A stretch of 64,000 bases of DNA, taken from the NCBI GenBank assembly GCA_032620915.1, contig CP136052.1:2270501-2334500 (forward strand), given 5' to 3'. The position numbers and the translations under genes are program-made. A model generated the notes under the pieces. That model saw nothing but the letters and a program-made list of their open reading frames with translations, had not been told where the DNA came from and made no database searches. The DNA is from Oscillospiraceae bacterium NTUH-002-81. GTDB taxonomy: Bacteria; Bacillota; Clostridia; Lachnospirales; Lachnospiraceae. Shown here piece after piece: positions 1-9,700 of this stretch. The number at the start of each line of letters is the position of its first letter. Within the stretch, counting starts at the first letter, position 1.

Positions 1-610
1 CCTTACCGTGATGGCCGGACAGCAATACCGGCGGCACCTGTTTGTCATGCCACACCTCCGGACGGCTGTACTGGGGATATTCCAGCAGCTGGTTGCTGAA
101 GGAGTCCTCCCCGGCAGAATCCTCATTGTTCAGAACCCCGGGCACATGCCGGGAAATAGCATCGATCATGACCATGGCAGGCAGCTCCCCGCCGGTGAGC
201 ACATAGTCGCCGATGGACACGTTATCCGTCACGATCTCTTCCAGCACCCGCTCGTCAATGCCTTCATAGTGGCCGCAGAGGAACACCAGGTCTTCCTCCT
301 GTGCCAGCTCCTCCGCCAGCTTCTGATGGAACACCTGCCCCTGGGGCGTCATATAGATGACCCGGGGCGCCTTTCCGATCTTCTCCTTTACCGACAGATA
401 GGCCTGATACACCGGCTCCGCCTGCATGAGGAGGCCCGCGCCGCCGCCGTAAATATAATCATCCACCCGTTTGTGCTTGTCCGTGGAAAAATCCCGGATG
501 TTGACGGCATCCAGAGAAAGCAGTCCCTTCTCCATGGCTCTGCCGATGATACTCGTATGCAGCCCCTGCTCGATCATTTCCGGAAACAGCGTTAATACGT
601 GATAATTCAT
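1..610 (-). CDS. trmD: tRNA (guanine37-N1)-methyltransferase TrmD, 3' end cut by window edge
   Basis: TrmD methylates N1 of G37 in tRNAs reading CNN codons, using S-adenosylmethionine, and so protects the reading frame. The reading frame opens at the ATG ending at 610 (MNYHVLTLFPEMIEQGL), preceded by a GGAG ribosome-binding site, and is open to base 1, giving about 203 of the usual 240 or so residues. Visible family signatures are the N-terminal LFPEM, the DYIYGGGAGLLM segment, FLCGHYEGIDERV and SIGDYVLTGGELPAM, which form the trefoil-knot SAM site. It starts 10 bases after rimM, as in other Firmicutes. The missing part is only the C-terminal end beyond the window. Identity is certain. Confidence 0.95.
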   Translation of the reverse strand, partial: MNYHVLTLFPEMIEQGLHTSIIGRAMEKGLLSLDAVNIRDFSTDKHKRVDDYIYGGGAGLLMQAEPVYQAYLSVKEKIGKAPRVIYMTPQGQVFHQKLAEELAQEEDLVFLCGHYEGIDERVLEEIVTDNVSIGDYVLTGGELPAMVMIDAISRHVPGVLNNEDSAGEDSFSNQLLEYPQYSRPEVWHDKQVPPVLLSGHHGK

Positions 611-620
611 TGTTTTCTCC

Positions 621-1130
621 TTACTCCATCAGACCCGGCAGCAGATGGATCTCCATTCTGCCCGCTTCCGGATCCACCGACAGGATACAGTCCTTGATGG
701 CCGGAACGAGGATCTCCCGCCTGTCGGCAATGGTGATCACATACACATCGTTGGCGCCGGTGGTCATCACATCCGTCAGCTTTCCAAAAGCACTGCCGTC
801 CTCCAGAAACACCTCCATGCCGATGAGGTCTGCCACAAAGTATTCATCCTTTCGCAGCCGCACCGCATCCTCTCTTGTCACATACAGGCTGCAGCCCTTA
901 TATTTCTCTATATCATTGATGGAATCATATCCCTTGAACTTCAGGAGCACCAGATTTTTCATAAATCTGGCTCCCTCCACCTCCAGGATCTTCTCTTCTT
1001 TTCCTGTATCAAGGATGACCTTTTTCAGCCGTTTGAACCGCTTCACATCATCCGTTGTGGGGAACACTTTCACTTCTCCCCGTACTCCGTGGGTCGTGGT
1101 AATGACCCCTACCTGAAATCTGTCTTCCAA
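621..1130 (-). CDS. rimM: Ribosome maturation factor RimM (TTG start)
   Basis: RimM binds ribosomal protein S19 and helps mature the 3' domain of the 30S head and process 16S rRNA. The N-terminal half shows the RimM signature FQVGVITTTHGVRGEV and the C-terminal PRC-barrel region has YFVADLIGMEV and REILVPAI. I place the start at a TTG ending at 1130, because an AGGAG lies 8 bases upstream and this gives MEDRFQVG..., 169 residues, the usual family length. The frame also extends further upstream to 1214, but that adds 28 residues unlike any RimM. It lies between khpA and trmD in the ffh operon. Confidence 0.93.
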   Translation of the reverse strand: MEDRFQVGVITTTHGVRGEVKVFPTTDDVKRFKRLKKVILDTGKEEKILEVEGARFMKNLVLLKFKGYDSINDIEKYKGCSLYVTREDAVRLRKDEYFVADLIGMEVFLEDGSAFGKLTDVMTTGANDVYVITIADRREILVPAIKDCILSVDPEAGRMEIHLLPGLME

Positions 1131-1243
1131 ATGCTTCTCTCCTGTGATCCAATATAAGAAAAAAGAGCGCTCCAACGAACCGGGCATAATCGTATACCCT
1201 GCCCGCCGGAACACCCTCCATGTTCAGGTTTCCCGTCTGCGTG

Positions 1244-1474
1244 CTACTGTAATATCTCCACGACAACTTTCTTGTCTTCCGAGGAAGACGCTGCCTTGAC
1301 GACTGCACGGATTGCCTTTGCAATACGCCCCTGCTTGCCAATGACTTTGCCCATATCAGACTGGGCCACATGCAGTTCTACCACAATGCCTTTGTCTGTC
1401 TCGGTTTCATTGACTACGACCTCATCCGGGTTATCTACCAGCGACTTTGCAATTACTTCTACTAATTCTTTCAC
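1244..1474 (-). CDS. khpA: KH-domain RNA-binding protein KhpA
   Basis: This is a 76-residue single KH-domain protein. The GxxG loop that grips RNA is visible as IGKQGR near residues 45-50, within MGKVIGKQGRIAKAIRAVVKA. In Gram-positive bacteria KhpA pairs with KhpB/Jag and affects cell division and sRNA-related regulation. Its position between rpsP and rimM is the conserved place for this family (formerly YlqC). Nothing unusual is seen in length or residues. Confidence 0.93.
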   Translation of the reverse strand: MKELVEVIAKSLVDNPDEVVVNETETDKGIVVELHVAQSDMGKVIGKQGRIAKAIRAVVKAASSSEDKKVVVEILQ

Positions 1475-1494
1475 GCTGACACCTCCGACAGGTC

Positions 1495-1740
1495 TTATTT
1501 TTCGATACCGGCCATCTTGAAGATCTTGCTTACTGTCTCGGTCGGCTGAGCGCCGTTAGCGAGCCACTTCTTTGCAAGCTCCTCGTTTACCTTGTATACA
1601 CTCGGATCTCTGGTCGGATCATAAGTACCGATCTCCTCGATGAATCTGCCATCTCTCGGGGATCTGGAATCTGCTACGATGATTCTATAGAAAGGAGCCT
1701 TCTTCTGACCCATTCTTCTTAATCTGATCTTTACTGCCAT
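1495..1740 (-). CDS. rpsP: 30S ribosomal protein S16
   Basis: S16 is a small-subunit protein needed for 30S assembly. The start [19 protein letters not shown] at 1740 is the family N-terminus and follows a strong GGAGGTG ribosome-binding site; an upstream in-frame ATG at 1761 would add seven residues not seen in S16 and is rejected. The 81-residue product has the conserved [21 protein letters not shown] and the [10 protein letters not shown]-terminal region. It lies between ffh and khpA in the operon. Confidence 0.97.
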   Translation of the reverse strand: MAVKIRLRRMGQKKAPFYRIIVADSRSPRDGRFIEEIGTYDPTRDPSVYKVNEELAKKWLANGAQPTETVSKIFKMAGIEK

Positions 1741-1773
1741 CTTGAAATTCACCTCCTTCAAAAAATATCTACC

Positions 1774-3120
1774 TTAAAATGGAAACTTCATTCTTCCACG
1801 TCGGCCGCCTCTGCCTCCCATAAGCCCCGGCAGCTGCTTCATCATCTTACGGCTCTGCTCGAACTGTTTGACCAGCCGGTTCACCTCGCTGATGTCCACG
1901 CCTGCCCCGGCGGCAATTCTGCGCTTACGGGAAGGATTTAATATATCCGGATTCGAGCGTTCCTGCGGTGTCATGGAAAGGATGATCGCTTCTACGCGGG
2001 CCATCTTCTTCTCATCCATGACCGACTCCAGATTCTTCATCTGGCTGCCCATACCCGGCATCATGCCCAAAACACTGGACAGGCCTCCCATCTTCTTCAT
2101 CTGGTTCATGCTCTCCAGATAATCGTCAAAGCCAAGCTTGTTCTTCTTCAGCTTCTGCTGCATTTCCTTCGCTTTGTCTTCGTCGATATCTGCCTGCGCC
2201 TTCTCAATCAGCGTCAGCACATCTCCCATGCCGAGAATTCTGGAAGCCATACGGTCGGGATAAAACTGTTCCAGATCGGAAAGCTTCTCTCCCATACCAA
2301 TGTATAGAATCGGTTTGCCGGTAACAGCCTTGATGGACAGAGCGGCTCCGCCTCTCGTATCGCCATCCAGCTTTGTCAGAATGACACCGTCAATTCCGAT
2401 TTTATCGTTAAAAGTTCCGGCCACGTTCACTGCATCCTGACCGGTCATGGCATCGACCACAAGGAGTGTCTCATCTACAGATACTGCCTCTTTGATCTCC
2501 ACCAGTTCATCCATCATGTCCTCATCAATATGAAGACGTCCGGCGGTATCGAGGATGACCACATTCAGGCCGTTCTTCTTCGCATGTTCCACAGCCGCCT
2601 TCGCAATGTCCGCCGGTCTGTGGCCGTCGCCCATGGAGAACACTTCAACGCCCTGCTTCTCTCCGTTCACCTGCAGCTGCTTGATCGCTGCCGGACGGTA
2701 CACATCACAGGCCACCAGAAGGGGCTTCCTGCGCTTCGCCAGAAGCTTGCCTGCGATCTTCGCTGTCGTTGTCGTCTTACCGGCACCCTGAAGACCAACC
2801 ATCATCAGTACCGTGATCTCATTCTGGGGCCGCAGTGCGATCTCCGTCGTCTCCGATCCCATGAGGGAGATCATCTCCTCATGAACGATCTTGATGACCA
2901 TCTGTCCCGGATTCAGACCGTTCAGGACATCCTGTCCCACAGCCCGCTCCTGCACAGATTTCATGAACTGCTTCACGACCTTAAAGCTTACATCTGCTTC
3001 GAGAAGCGCCATCTTGACTTCCTTCAGGGCAGCCTTGACATCGGCCTCCGTCAGTCGTCCCTTGCTTCTCAGATTCTTGAATATGTTCTGAAGTCTATCC
3101 GATAAACTTTCAAATGCCAT
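1774..3120 (-). CDS. ffh: Signal recognition particle GTPase Ffh (SRP54)
   Basis: Ffh binds 4.5S/scRNA and the signal peptides of nascent membrane proteins, and delivers ribosomes to FtsY at the membrane. The 448-residue protein shows the N-terminal four-helix bundle, then the G domain with GLQGAGKTTT (P-loop, about 107-116), DTAGR (about 192-196) and TKLDGD (about 249-254). The methionine-rich M domain follows (MMPGMG, near 353-358), with a glycine/arginine-rich tail ending in MKFPF. It begins directly after ylxM, with almost no gap, which suggests translational coupling. It cooperates with FtsY encoded at about 6.2 kb. Confidence 0.97.
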   Translation of the reverse strand: MAFESLSDRLQNIFKNLRSKGRLTEADVKAALKEVKMALLEADVSFKVVKQFMKSVQERAVGQDVLNGLNPGQMVIKIVHEEMISLMGSETTEIALRPQNEITVLMMVGLQGAGKTTTTAKIAGKLLAKRRKPLLVACDVYRPAAIKQLQVNGEKQGVEVFSMGDGHRPADIAKAAVEHAKKNGLNVVILDTAGRLHIDEDMMDELVEIKEAVSVDETLLVVDAMTGQDAVNVAGTFNDKIGIDGVILTKLDGDTRGGAALSIKAVTGKPILYIGMGEKLSDLEQFYPDRMASRILGMGDVLTLIEKAQADIDEDKAKEMQQKLKKNKLGFDDYLESMNQMKKMGGLSSVLGMMPGMGSQMKNLESVMDEKKMARVEAIILSMTPQERSNPDILNPSRKRRIAAGAGVDISEVNRLVKQFEQSRKMMKQLPGLMGGRGGRRGRMKFPF

Positions 3121-3123
3121 TCG

Positions 3124-3477
3124 TTATAACTCCTCTAAAATCTCATTCGAAATCGCTTCCAGTCTGCCAAGCAGCTCTTCCTGGTCGATCGTATCCTTCT
3201 CCCGGACGAGCTCGTGAATCTGGCTGACCTTCTCCCGGATCACCACGAACTTCTCTACAAGATGAAGCTTCGCCTCGTAGTCATTCAGGATCTTATTGCA
3301 GCGCCTGACAAGATCATGCACACCCTGCCTGCTGATGCCGCGATCCTCCGCAACTTCGCTGAAGGACAGGTCACCAAGCACGACATCCTCATATATCTGC
3401 TTCTGATGCTCCGTAAGCAGTTCGCCGTAAAAATCATACAGAAGTGTCTGCTCTACAATCTTCTCCATTTCAACCAC
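3124..3477 (-). CDS. ylxM: YlxM-family putative SRP-associated HTH protein (UPF0122)
   Basis: This is a 117-residue protein with a sigma-70 region-4-like helix-turn-helix: [24 protein letters not shown] at about residues 37-60. The family is almost always upstream of ffh in Firmicutes, and in streptococci YlxM was reported to modulate SRP activity. It is the first gene of the operon and a good promoter lies just upstream (3485-3513). Stop and ffh start nearly touch, so the two are probably made together. Confidence 0.9.
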   Translation of the reverse strand: MVEMEKIVEQTLLYDFYGELLTEHQKQIYEDVVLGDLSFSEVAEDRGISRQGVHDLVRRCNKILNDYEAKLHLVEKFVVIREKVSQIHELVREKDTIDQEELLGRLEAISNEILEEL

Positions 3478-3484
3478 CTTAGGT

Positions 3485-3513
3485 AGGATACACTATTTCC
3501 GTTTCACTGTCAA
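3485..3513 (-). promoter_or_regulatory. Sigma-A promoter of the ylxM-ffh operon
   Basis: On the minus strand a perfect -35 TTGACA (3508-3513) is followed after exactly 17 bases by -10 TATCCT (3485-3490). It lies a few bases before the ylxM ribosome-binding site, so the 5' leader is very short. It probably drives the whole ylxM-to-trmD run. Confidence 0.75.
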
Positions 3514-3535
3514 GTACTTTTTATTGACAGTTCAC

Positions 3536-3596
3536 TCGTATATTCGTGCGGGAAGATTTTATGCTCGCATAAAAATCTGACCTCAGGAATATACGA
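3536..3596. repeat. Nested inverted repeat between two operons
   Basis: Outer arms TCGTATATTC (3536-3545) and GAATATACGA (3587-3596) are perfect inverted copies. Inside them, AGATTTTATGC (3554-3564) and GCATAAAAATCT (3567-3578) form a second stem with a two-base loop and one bulge. It lies downstream of the cytidylate-kinase-like gene and upstream of the ylxM promoter. It could be a transcription terminator for the former or an intergenic repeat unit; there is no clean U-run on either strand. Confidence 0.5.
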
Positions 3597-3701
3597 AGGG
3601 AGCGCCTTGTAATGAGCAAAAATAAGCTGCGCAGCAGCGGAAAGCATCGAAGATGCGATTTTGCGAATGGCGCGGGTGAACTGTATTGCATTTATATTTT
3701 C

Positions 3702-4319
3702 TTATTTCTTCTCATCGATGGCCCGTGCCGCCTCACAGATAAGCTTCACGCAGGTGTCATAACCCAGCAGACCGCTGTCCACACACAGATGATAATTCCG
3801 GCTATCTCCCCATTTTCTGCCTGTCATATGGCTATAGAAATAATGGCGGTTCTCGTCTTTGCGGTTCATGGCTTTCTGGATCTCATCCACATCGGTGGTA
3901 CCGATGAGCTCGCCGACTCTGGCTGCCCGGTGTACATCATCCCCGTAAATAAACACGTTCAGGCAGTCGATGCCCTCGCTCTTTAAGATCACATCCGCGC
4001 ATCTGCCCAGAATGACACAGGGGCCTTCGTGGGCCAGCTTGGCAATGACTGCGCTCTGGATCTCATGGATCGTCTCCTGGGTATCATGGAAATTGCCTGC
4101 ACCGCCGGAGAAGGAAGAAAGGAACTTCCAGATGCCCTCTGCACGGCTCTCATCCTCTTCCTCTTCCAGAACTAAGTCCTTGTCAAAACCACTCTTTTTT
4201 ACGGTTTCTTTTACAATGTCTCTGTCGTAAAACGGAATCCCCAGTTCCTCTGCTACCTTTCTTCCGATGGAATGTCCGCCTGCGCCGTACTCACGGCTGA
4301 TGGTAATTACCCGTTTCAT
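3702..4319 (-). CDS. Cytidylate kinase-like protein
   Basis: This is a 205-residue P-loop kinase of the cytidylate-kinase-like family (AAA_26 type). The N-terminus MKRVITISREYGAGGHSIG carries the variant nucleotide-binding loop, followed by AEELGIPFYDRDIV, as in this group. The substrate is not known; genuine Cmk is longer and has a different NMP-binding insert. The C-terminal DSGLLGYDTCVKLI is typical of the family, which is common in Clostridia, often in more than one copy. It stands apart from its neighbours, with its own RBS (GGGGG) and a 108-base gap upstream. Confidence 0.82.
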   Translation of the reverse strand: MKRVITISREYGAGGHSIGRKVAEELGIPFYDRDIVKETVKKSGFDKDLVLEEEEDESRAEGIWKFLSSFSGGAGNFHDTQETIHEIQSAVIAKLAHEGPCVILGRCADVILKSEGIDCLNVFIYGDDVHRAARVGELIGTTDVDEIQKAMNRKDENRHYFYSHMTGRKWGDSRNYHLCVDSGLLGYDTCVKLICEAARAIDEKK

Positions 4320-4383
4320 CGTTGTTTCCCCCTTTTTATTTTTTGCTTTTTCTTTTTTTATTTTACTTCTTTAGTTTTTAATG

Positions 4384-4428
4384 ATTACACGAATTGCTCC
4401 ACACTTCGCACTCCCGCAATTCTGTAAT
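4384..4428 (-). terminator. Hairpin directly after ilvA
   Basis: ATTAC(A)GAATTGC and GCAATTC(GT)GTAAT pair across an 18-base loop, starting at the ilvA stop codon. The stem is strong, but the following bases (CATTAAAAAC) are not a U-run, so it may be a processing or stability hairpin rather than a full terminator. Confidence 0.4.
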
Positions 4429-5639
4429 TACAGGATTGTCTGTTTAAATACCGGATCATAACCGGCTTTGACCAGCGCCTCCATGATCTGATTCTTATGT
4501 TCCGTACCGAAGGCCTCCAGCGTGATGCGCAGCTCCACCGCCGCATTGCGGTTGATGCTGACGAACTGGTTGTGCTCCAGCCGGATGACATTGCCCTGAT
4601 TTTCGGCAATGACCTGAGCCACGCTCACCAGCGCGCCCGGCTTATCGGGCAGCAGTACGGATACGGTAAAGATCCGATCCCGCTGGATAAGGCCATGCTG
4701 TACCACAGAGGACATGGTGATCACGTCCATGTTGCCGCCGCTTAAGATGGATACCACCTTTTTCCCTTTCAGATCCAGGTGTTTTAAGGCCGCCACGGTC
4801 AGCAGGCCGGAATTTTCCACCACCATCTTGTGATTTTCCATGATGTCCAGGAACGCCACAATGAGTTCCTCGTCCTCCACGGTGATGATCTCGTCCACAT
4901 TTTTCTGAATATACGGGAAGATCACACTGCCCGGCGTCTTCACTGCCGTACCGTCCGCAATGGTGTTTACCGACGGCAGCGTTGTGACTTTGCCGTTTTT
5001 CAGCGATTCCTGCATACAGTTGGCTCCTGCCGGTTCCACACCGATGACCTTGATGTTGGGATTGAGCAGCTTTACCAGAGTGGACACGCCGGTGGCCAGT
5101 CCGCCACCCCCGATGGGTACGAGGATGTAATCGACCAGCGGCAGCTCCTTGATGATCTCCATGGCAATGGTTCCCTGGCCGGTGGCCACCACCTCATCGT
5201 CAAAGGGATGAATGAACGTGTAGCCGTGTTCCTCTGCCAGCTGATAAGCATGGGCACATGCCTCGTCGTACACATCCCCGTAAAGCACCACTTCCGCACC
5301 GTAGCTCTTCGTCCGGTTCACCTTCATGAGCGGTGTAGACGTCGGCATAACGATGACCGCCTTGGCTCCAAACCGGGATGCTGCATAGGCAACGCCCTGG
5401 GCGTGATTGCCTGCGGAAGCGGTGATCAGTCCTTTCTTCCGTTCTTCCTCCGAGAGGGTACTGATCTTATAATAGGCGCCCCGCACCTTGTAAGCGCCGG
5501 TGAACTGCATGTTCTCCGGCTTCAAATAAACCTTTGCTCCTGTCTGGCGGCTCAGATATTCGCTGTACATCAGCTTCGTCTCCAGCGTGACGTTTTTGAC
5601 GATCTCCGAAGCCTCCTCAAATTTTTCCAGTGTCAGCAT
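4428..5639 (-). CDS. ilvA: Threonine ammonia-lyase (PLP-dependent)
   Basis: It deaminates L-threonine to 2-oxobutanoate and ammonia, either for isoleucine synthesis or threonine breakdown. The 403-residue form has the PLP-lysine region FTGAYKVRGAYYK (about 46-58), the AGNHAQG loop, the glycine-rich phosphate-binding GGGGLATG and a C-terminal ACT domain (VSVLLPDKPGALVSVAQ). That is the size and layout of the short (TdcB-like) enzymes with one ACT domain, not the long biosynthetic IlvA of enterobacteria. Start MLTLEKFEEAS at 5639 is chosen because AGGAG lies 6 bases upstream; the frame continues upstream without family resemblance. It is 97 bases downstream of ftsY. Confidence 0.92.
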   Translation of the reverse strand: MLTLEKFEEASEIVKNVTLETKLMYSEYLSRQTGAKVYLKPENMQFTGAYKVRGAYYKISTLSEEERKKGLITASAGNHAQGVAYAASRFGAKAVIVMPTSTPLMKVNRTKSYGAEVVLYGDVYDEACAHAYQLAEEHGYTFIHPFDDEVVATGQGTIAMEIIKELPLVDYILVPIGGGGLATGVSTLVKLLNPNIKVIGVEPAGANCMQESLKNGKVTTLPSVNTIADGTAVKTPGSVIFPYIQKNVDEIITVEDEELIVAFLDIMENHKMVVENSGLLTVAALKHLDLKGKKVVSILSGGNMDVITMSSVVQHGLIQRDRIFTVSVLLPDKPGALVSVAQVIAENQGNVIRLEHNQFVSINRNAAVELRITLEAFGTEHKNQIMEALVKAGYDPVFKQTIL

Positions 5640-5736
5640 TTTTTGTCTCCTCTGTGCTGCGCTCTTCCCTTTCTGATCCTGGCTGATCATGACCGGGGCT
5701 ACCTGCACATCCGTCTTTTTGGGTTGGCTGTTGCTT

Positions 5737-6702
5737 TTATTCTGCTTCCGTCTCCTGCTCCTGGTCGTTTCTGCAGAACAGGGCATTGACGAAATCGTCC
5801 GCGTCGAACTTGTGCAGATCCTCGATCTTCTCGCCCACGCCGATGTATTTCACCGGAATGCCCAGCTCCGAATGGATGGCCACAGCAATGCCGCCCTTGG
5901 CCGTTCCATCCAGCTTCGTCAGGATGATGCCGGTGATATCCGCCACTTCTGCAAACTGCCTTGCCTGCACCAGCGCATTCTGGCCGGTGGTGCCGTCCAG
6001 TACCACCAGTGTCTCCCGGTAAGCCTCCGGGTATTCTTTTTCCAGAATCCGGTTGATCTTTTTCAGCTCTTCCATGAGATTCTTCTTATTATGAAGTCTG
6101 CCTGCGGTGTCGCACAGCAGCACATCCGCATGCCGCGCCTTGGCCGCCTGTACGGCGTCATACACCACGGCTGCCGGATCAGAGCCCTCCTGGCCGCTGA
6201 CGATCTCCACCCCGGCCCGGTTGGCCCACTCGGTGAGCTGCTCGGTGGCTGCCGCACGGAAGGTGTCCGCTGCTGCCAGAATGACCCGCTTGCCCTGATC
6301 CTTTAATTTGCCGGCCAGTTTTCCAACCGAAGTAGTCTTGCCTACGCCGTTGACGCCGATGACCAGCACCACCGAGGTGCGGTTTTCAAACTCATAGGCC
6401 AGCTCGCCCACGCTCATCTGCTCCCGGATGCTGTCAATGAGCAGCTGCTTGCACGCCTCCGGCTCCTTGATGCCCCGTTCCTTTACCTTCTGTTTCAGAT
6501 CGCTGATGATGGCGTTGGTGGCATTAATGCCGATATCACCCATGATCAGGATCTCTTCTATCTCTTCGTAAAAATCTTCGTCAATGCTGGAAAATCCGCT
6601 GAAAATAGAGTCGATGCCGGACACAATGTTGTCTCTCGTCTTCGACAGTCCTGCCACCAGCCGGTGAAAGAACCCTTTCTTCTCTTCTTTTTCCTCTGCC
6701 AT
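5737..6702 (-). CDS. ftsY: Signal recognition particle receptor FtsY
   Basis: FtsY is the membrane-associated GTPase that docks the SRP-ribosome complex. The 321-residue protein has a short charged N-terminus (MAEEKEEKKGFF) in place of the long acidic A domain of E. coli, then the helical N domain and the G domain with GVNGVGKTTSVGKL, AADTFRAAA, DTAGR and TKLDGTAKGG. It follows smc with a 41-base gap, which is the usual smc-ftsY pairing of Firmicutes. Its partner ffh lies in the next operon. Confidence 0.97.
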   Translation of the reverse strand: MAEEKEEKKGFFHRLVAGLSKTRDNIVSGIDSIFSGFSSIDEDFYEEIEEILIMGDIGINATNAIISDLKQKVKERGIKEPEACKQLLIDSIREQMSVGELAYEFENRTSVVLVIGVNGVGKTTSVGKLAGKLKDQGKRVILAAADTFRAAATEQLTEWANRAGVEIVSGQEGSDPAAVVYDAVQAAKARHADVLLCDTAGRLHNKKNLMEELKKINRILEKEYPEAYRETLVVLDGTTGQNALVQARQFAEVADITGIILTKLDGTAKGGIAVAIHSELGIPVKYIGVGEKIEDLHKFDADDFVNALFCRNDQEQETEAE

Positions 6703-6743
6703 GACTATCCTCCGTTCCGGGTCCGAAAACCCTTCCGTATTTC

Positions 6744-9700
6744 TTATTTATCCAGATCTTTTTCAATCAGATCCACAGATACCAGGACGGACACGCCCTT
6801 CTCCTGCATGGTGATGCCGTACAGACGGTCTGCCGCTGCCATGGTACCTCTTCTATGTGTAATGATAATAAACTGCGTATTTTTTGTCAACTTATGCAGG
6901 TAGCCTGCAAACCGTCCCACGTTGGAATCGTCCAGCGCCGCCTCGATCTCGTCCAGCAGACAGAAAGGCGACGGTTTCAGGTTCTGGATGGCAAATAAAA
7001 GTGCAATGGCCGTCAGCGCCTTTTCTCCACCGGACAGCTGCATCATGTTCTGCAGCTTCTTGCCCGGGGGCTGGGCGTTGATCATAATGCCCGCTTCCAG
7101 AAGATCCTCATCCTCCATAAGCGCCAGGCTGGCCTTGCCGCCGCCGAACAGCTCTCTGAACGCTTTTTCAAACTCCCGGCAAATGGCTTCGAACTGCTCT
7201 GCAAACTGTTTGCGCATGCCCTCATCCAGCTCGCTGATGATGCCCACCAGTGTCTGCTCTGCCTCGCACAGGTCATCCCGCTGGCCGCTCAAGAAGGTGT
7301 AGCGCTCCATCAGCTCCTTGAAATCCTCGATGGCGTTGACGTTCACATCTCCCAGCTTGCGGATGGCATCCTTGAGCACCGCGATCTGTTTCCGTACCAC
7401 CGGCAGTTCTCCCAGATCCTCCCGGAACAGCTCCCTGGCCGCCGAGTAGGTCAGGCCGTATTCCTCCCACATGTAGTTGATCTGGGCATCCATGGCTTCT
7501 TCCAGCTTTTCATACTGGCTGTTCAGACGGAACACTTCTTTATCCAGGCGGCTTCTCTCATCAGAAAGCTTTTCCCGCTCTGCAAAAAAGCTCTTGTGCT
7601 GTCTGGATTTCTCCTCTTTCTCCTGCGAAAGCCGGGCCATGGCCTCTTCCTGGACCTGGGTCTCCTGCAGGGACGCCTCGATGGTCTGCCGGATCTGGGA
7701 AATCTGTTCCTGTCTGGCAACGATCTCGTCCGCCGTCACATCCAGGCTCTCGTCCAGCTGATGATATTCTTCCTCCAGACGGGTCTGCTCCTGATGGAGA
7801 CGCTGTTCCTCCTGCACCAGGAACTGCATCCGCTGTTTTAAGCCCGCCATGCGAAGATGGGTCTTCTCCGTCTCCTGCTGAGCAGTCTCTTCCTTTTCCC
7901 GGAAACCGTCCAGCACCGCCTGACAGCTTTCCACCTGTGCTTCCAGTGCTTTCTCCGTCTGTTCGGATTCCGACAACTCTGTGCCGATCCGGGAACGGCT
8001 CTCCCCGATGTCCGTCATCTGGGACTCGATCTCCCGGTTTTCCCGCATCAGGCTCTCATATTCCCCCTGCACGCTGCCTGCTTTTTCCTGCAGCTGCTTC
8101 TTCTCCAGCTGGAGGGTGTTCTGCTGTAAATACTGCTGCTGCAGCTGCTCCTTCAGGCTGGTGATCTGTGCCCGGCACGTCTCCCGCTGTCTGCGCAGGT
8201 CGCTCATCTGAGCCTGGGCGTCTGCCAACTCTTTTTTCACAGCTTCCACGGCAGCTTCCAGCTCCTCGATCTCCCGGCGTCTGCCCAGCAGATTGCTCGT
8301 ATTCTTGAAAGCACCACCGGTCATGGAACCGCCGGGGCTTAAGGACTCGCCCTCCAGGGTGACGATCCGCAGGCTGTAGTGATATTTTCTCGCCAGTGGA
8401 ATGGCCGCGTCCATGGACTCTGCCACCACCACCCGGCCCAGCAGATAGCCGATGAGGTCTTCATACCGGACATCCGTATGTACCAGCCGGTTGGCCAGGC
8501 CGATGACACCCGGCTCCTTTAATACCTGTTCCTGTTTGAACTCACTGCGGTTCTTCACGCTGGTGAGGGGCAGGAAGGTGGCTCTTCCGGCCTTGTTCCG
8601 TTTCAGGAATTCGATCATCCGCTTGGCGGTCTGCTCATTGTCTGTGACGATGTTCTGGATGCTGCCGCCCAGCGCCGTCTCCACAGCGATCTCATATTTC
8701 TTCTCCACCTTGATCAGGTCTGCCACCACACCGACGATGCCCGGCTCCCGGCTTTTCTGATCCATCACCCGGCGAATGCTGTTGCCGTAACCGTCATACC
8801 GTTCCGTCAGGTTTTTCAGCGATTCCAGACGGGACTGTTCCCGGTGAAATGCCGTCTGGCCCTGTTCCAGCAGACCGTTCACTTCCCGGATCTGCGTCTG
8901 TAATTTCTCATGGGTGTCGTTCTCCTGCTGACTCTGTTCGGACAGCTCCCGGATCTTCTCCGACACAGCCCGCAGCTTCTCATCAAAGACATCTGTCTCT
9001 TCCTTCTGCTGGGCTTCCTCGCTCTTTAACTGCAGCAGACGGGAAGACAGCTGGGCTTTGCGGATCTGCACCTGCTCCAGCATCGTGTCGTACCGCTGGA
9101 TATTTCCCTTGGTGGATGCCCGGTGGTTCAGAAGGTCAATGATATCTGCCTTGGCCTGATCCATCTGTGCATTCAGCGCATCCATCTGCCCACGGATATC
9201 GGCCAGATGTTCCTCTGCCTTCGTCTGTTCCTCTATGGCCTGCCCCAGCTCTTCCTGTAAGGAACGCTTCTGCAGGGCATTGCCGGCCAGCAGCTCCTTT
9301 CGCTGCGCCTGCTCTCCCCGGATGGCCTCCATCCGGTTCTGGATATGCTCATCGTTGGCTTTCGCCGTGTTGATCTGTTCTTTTAAAAGCTCGATCTGGC
9401 TTTCCAGACGCTGTTTCGCCAGCGCCGCTTCGGATGCCTTGCTTCTAGCCTCCTCCATCTGCCCGGACAGCGCTTCGATCTGGGCCTCCAGCACCTCATA
9501 GTTCTGCTTTGCCTTTTCCAGCGACTGCTCCGTTTCCGCCAGCTGTCCGGACGCGGTGTCCCGCTTTTCCTCCAGATCCTTTAACTGTCCCCGGTTCTCC
9601 TGGGTTTCCATAAGAAATCCGTTGACATCGTACAGCTTTAACTCTTCTTTTTTCTGTAAATAAACCTTCGCCGTCTCCGACTGTTTCTCCAGCGGGCCTT

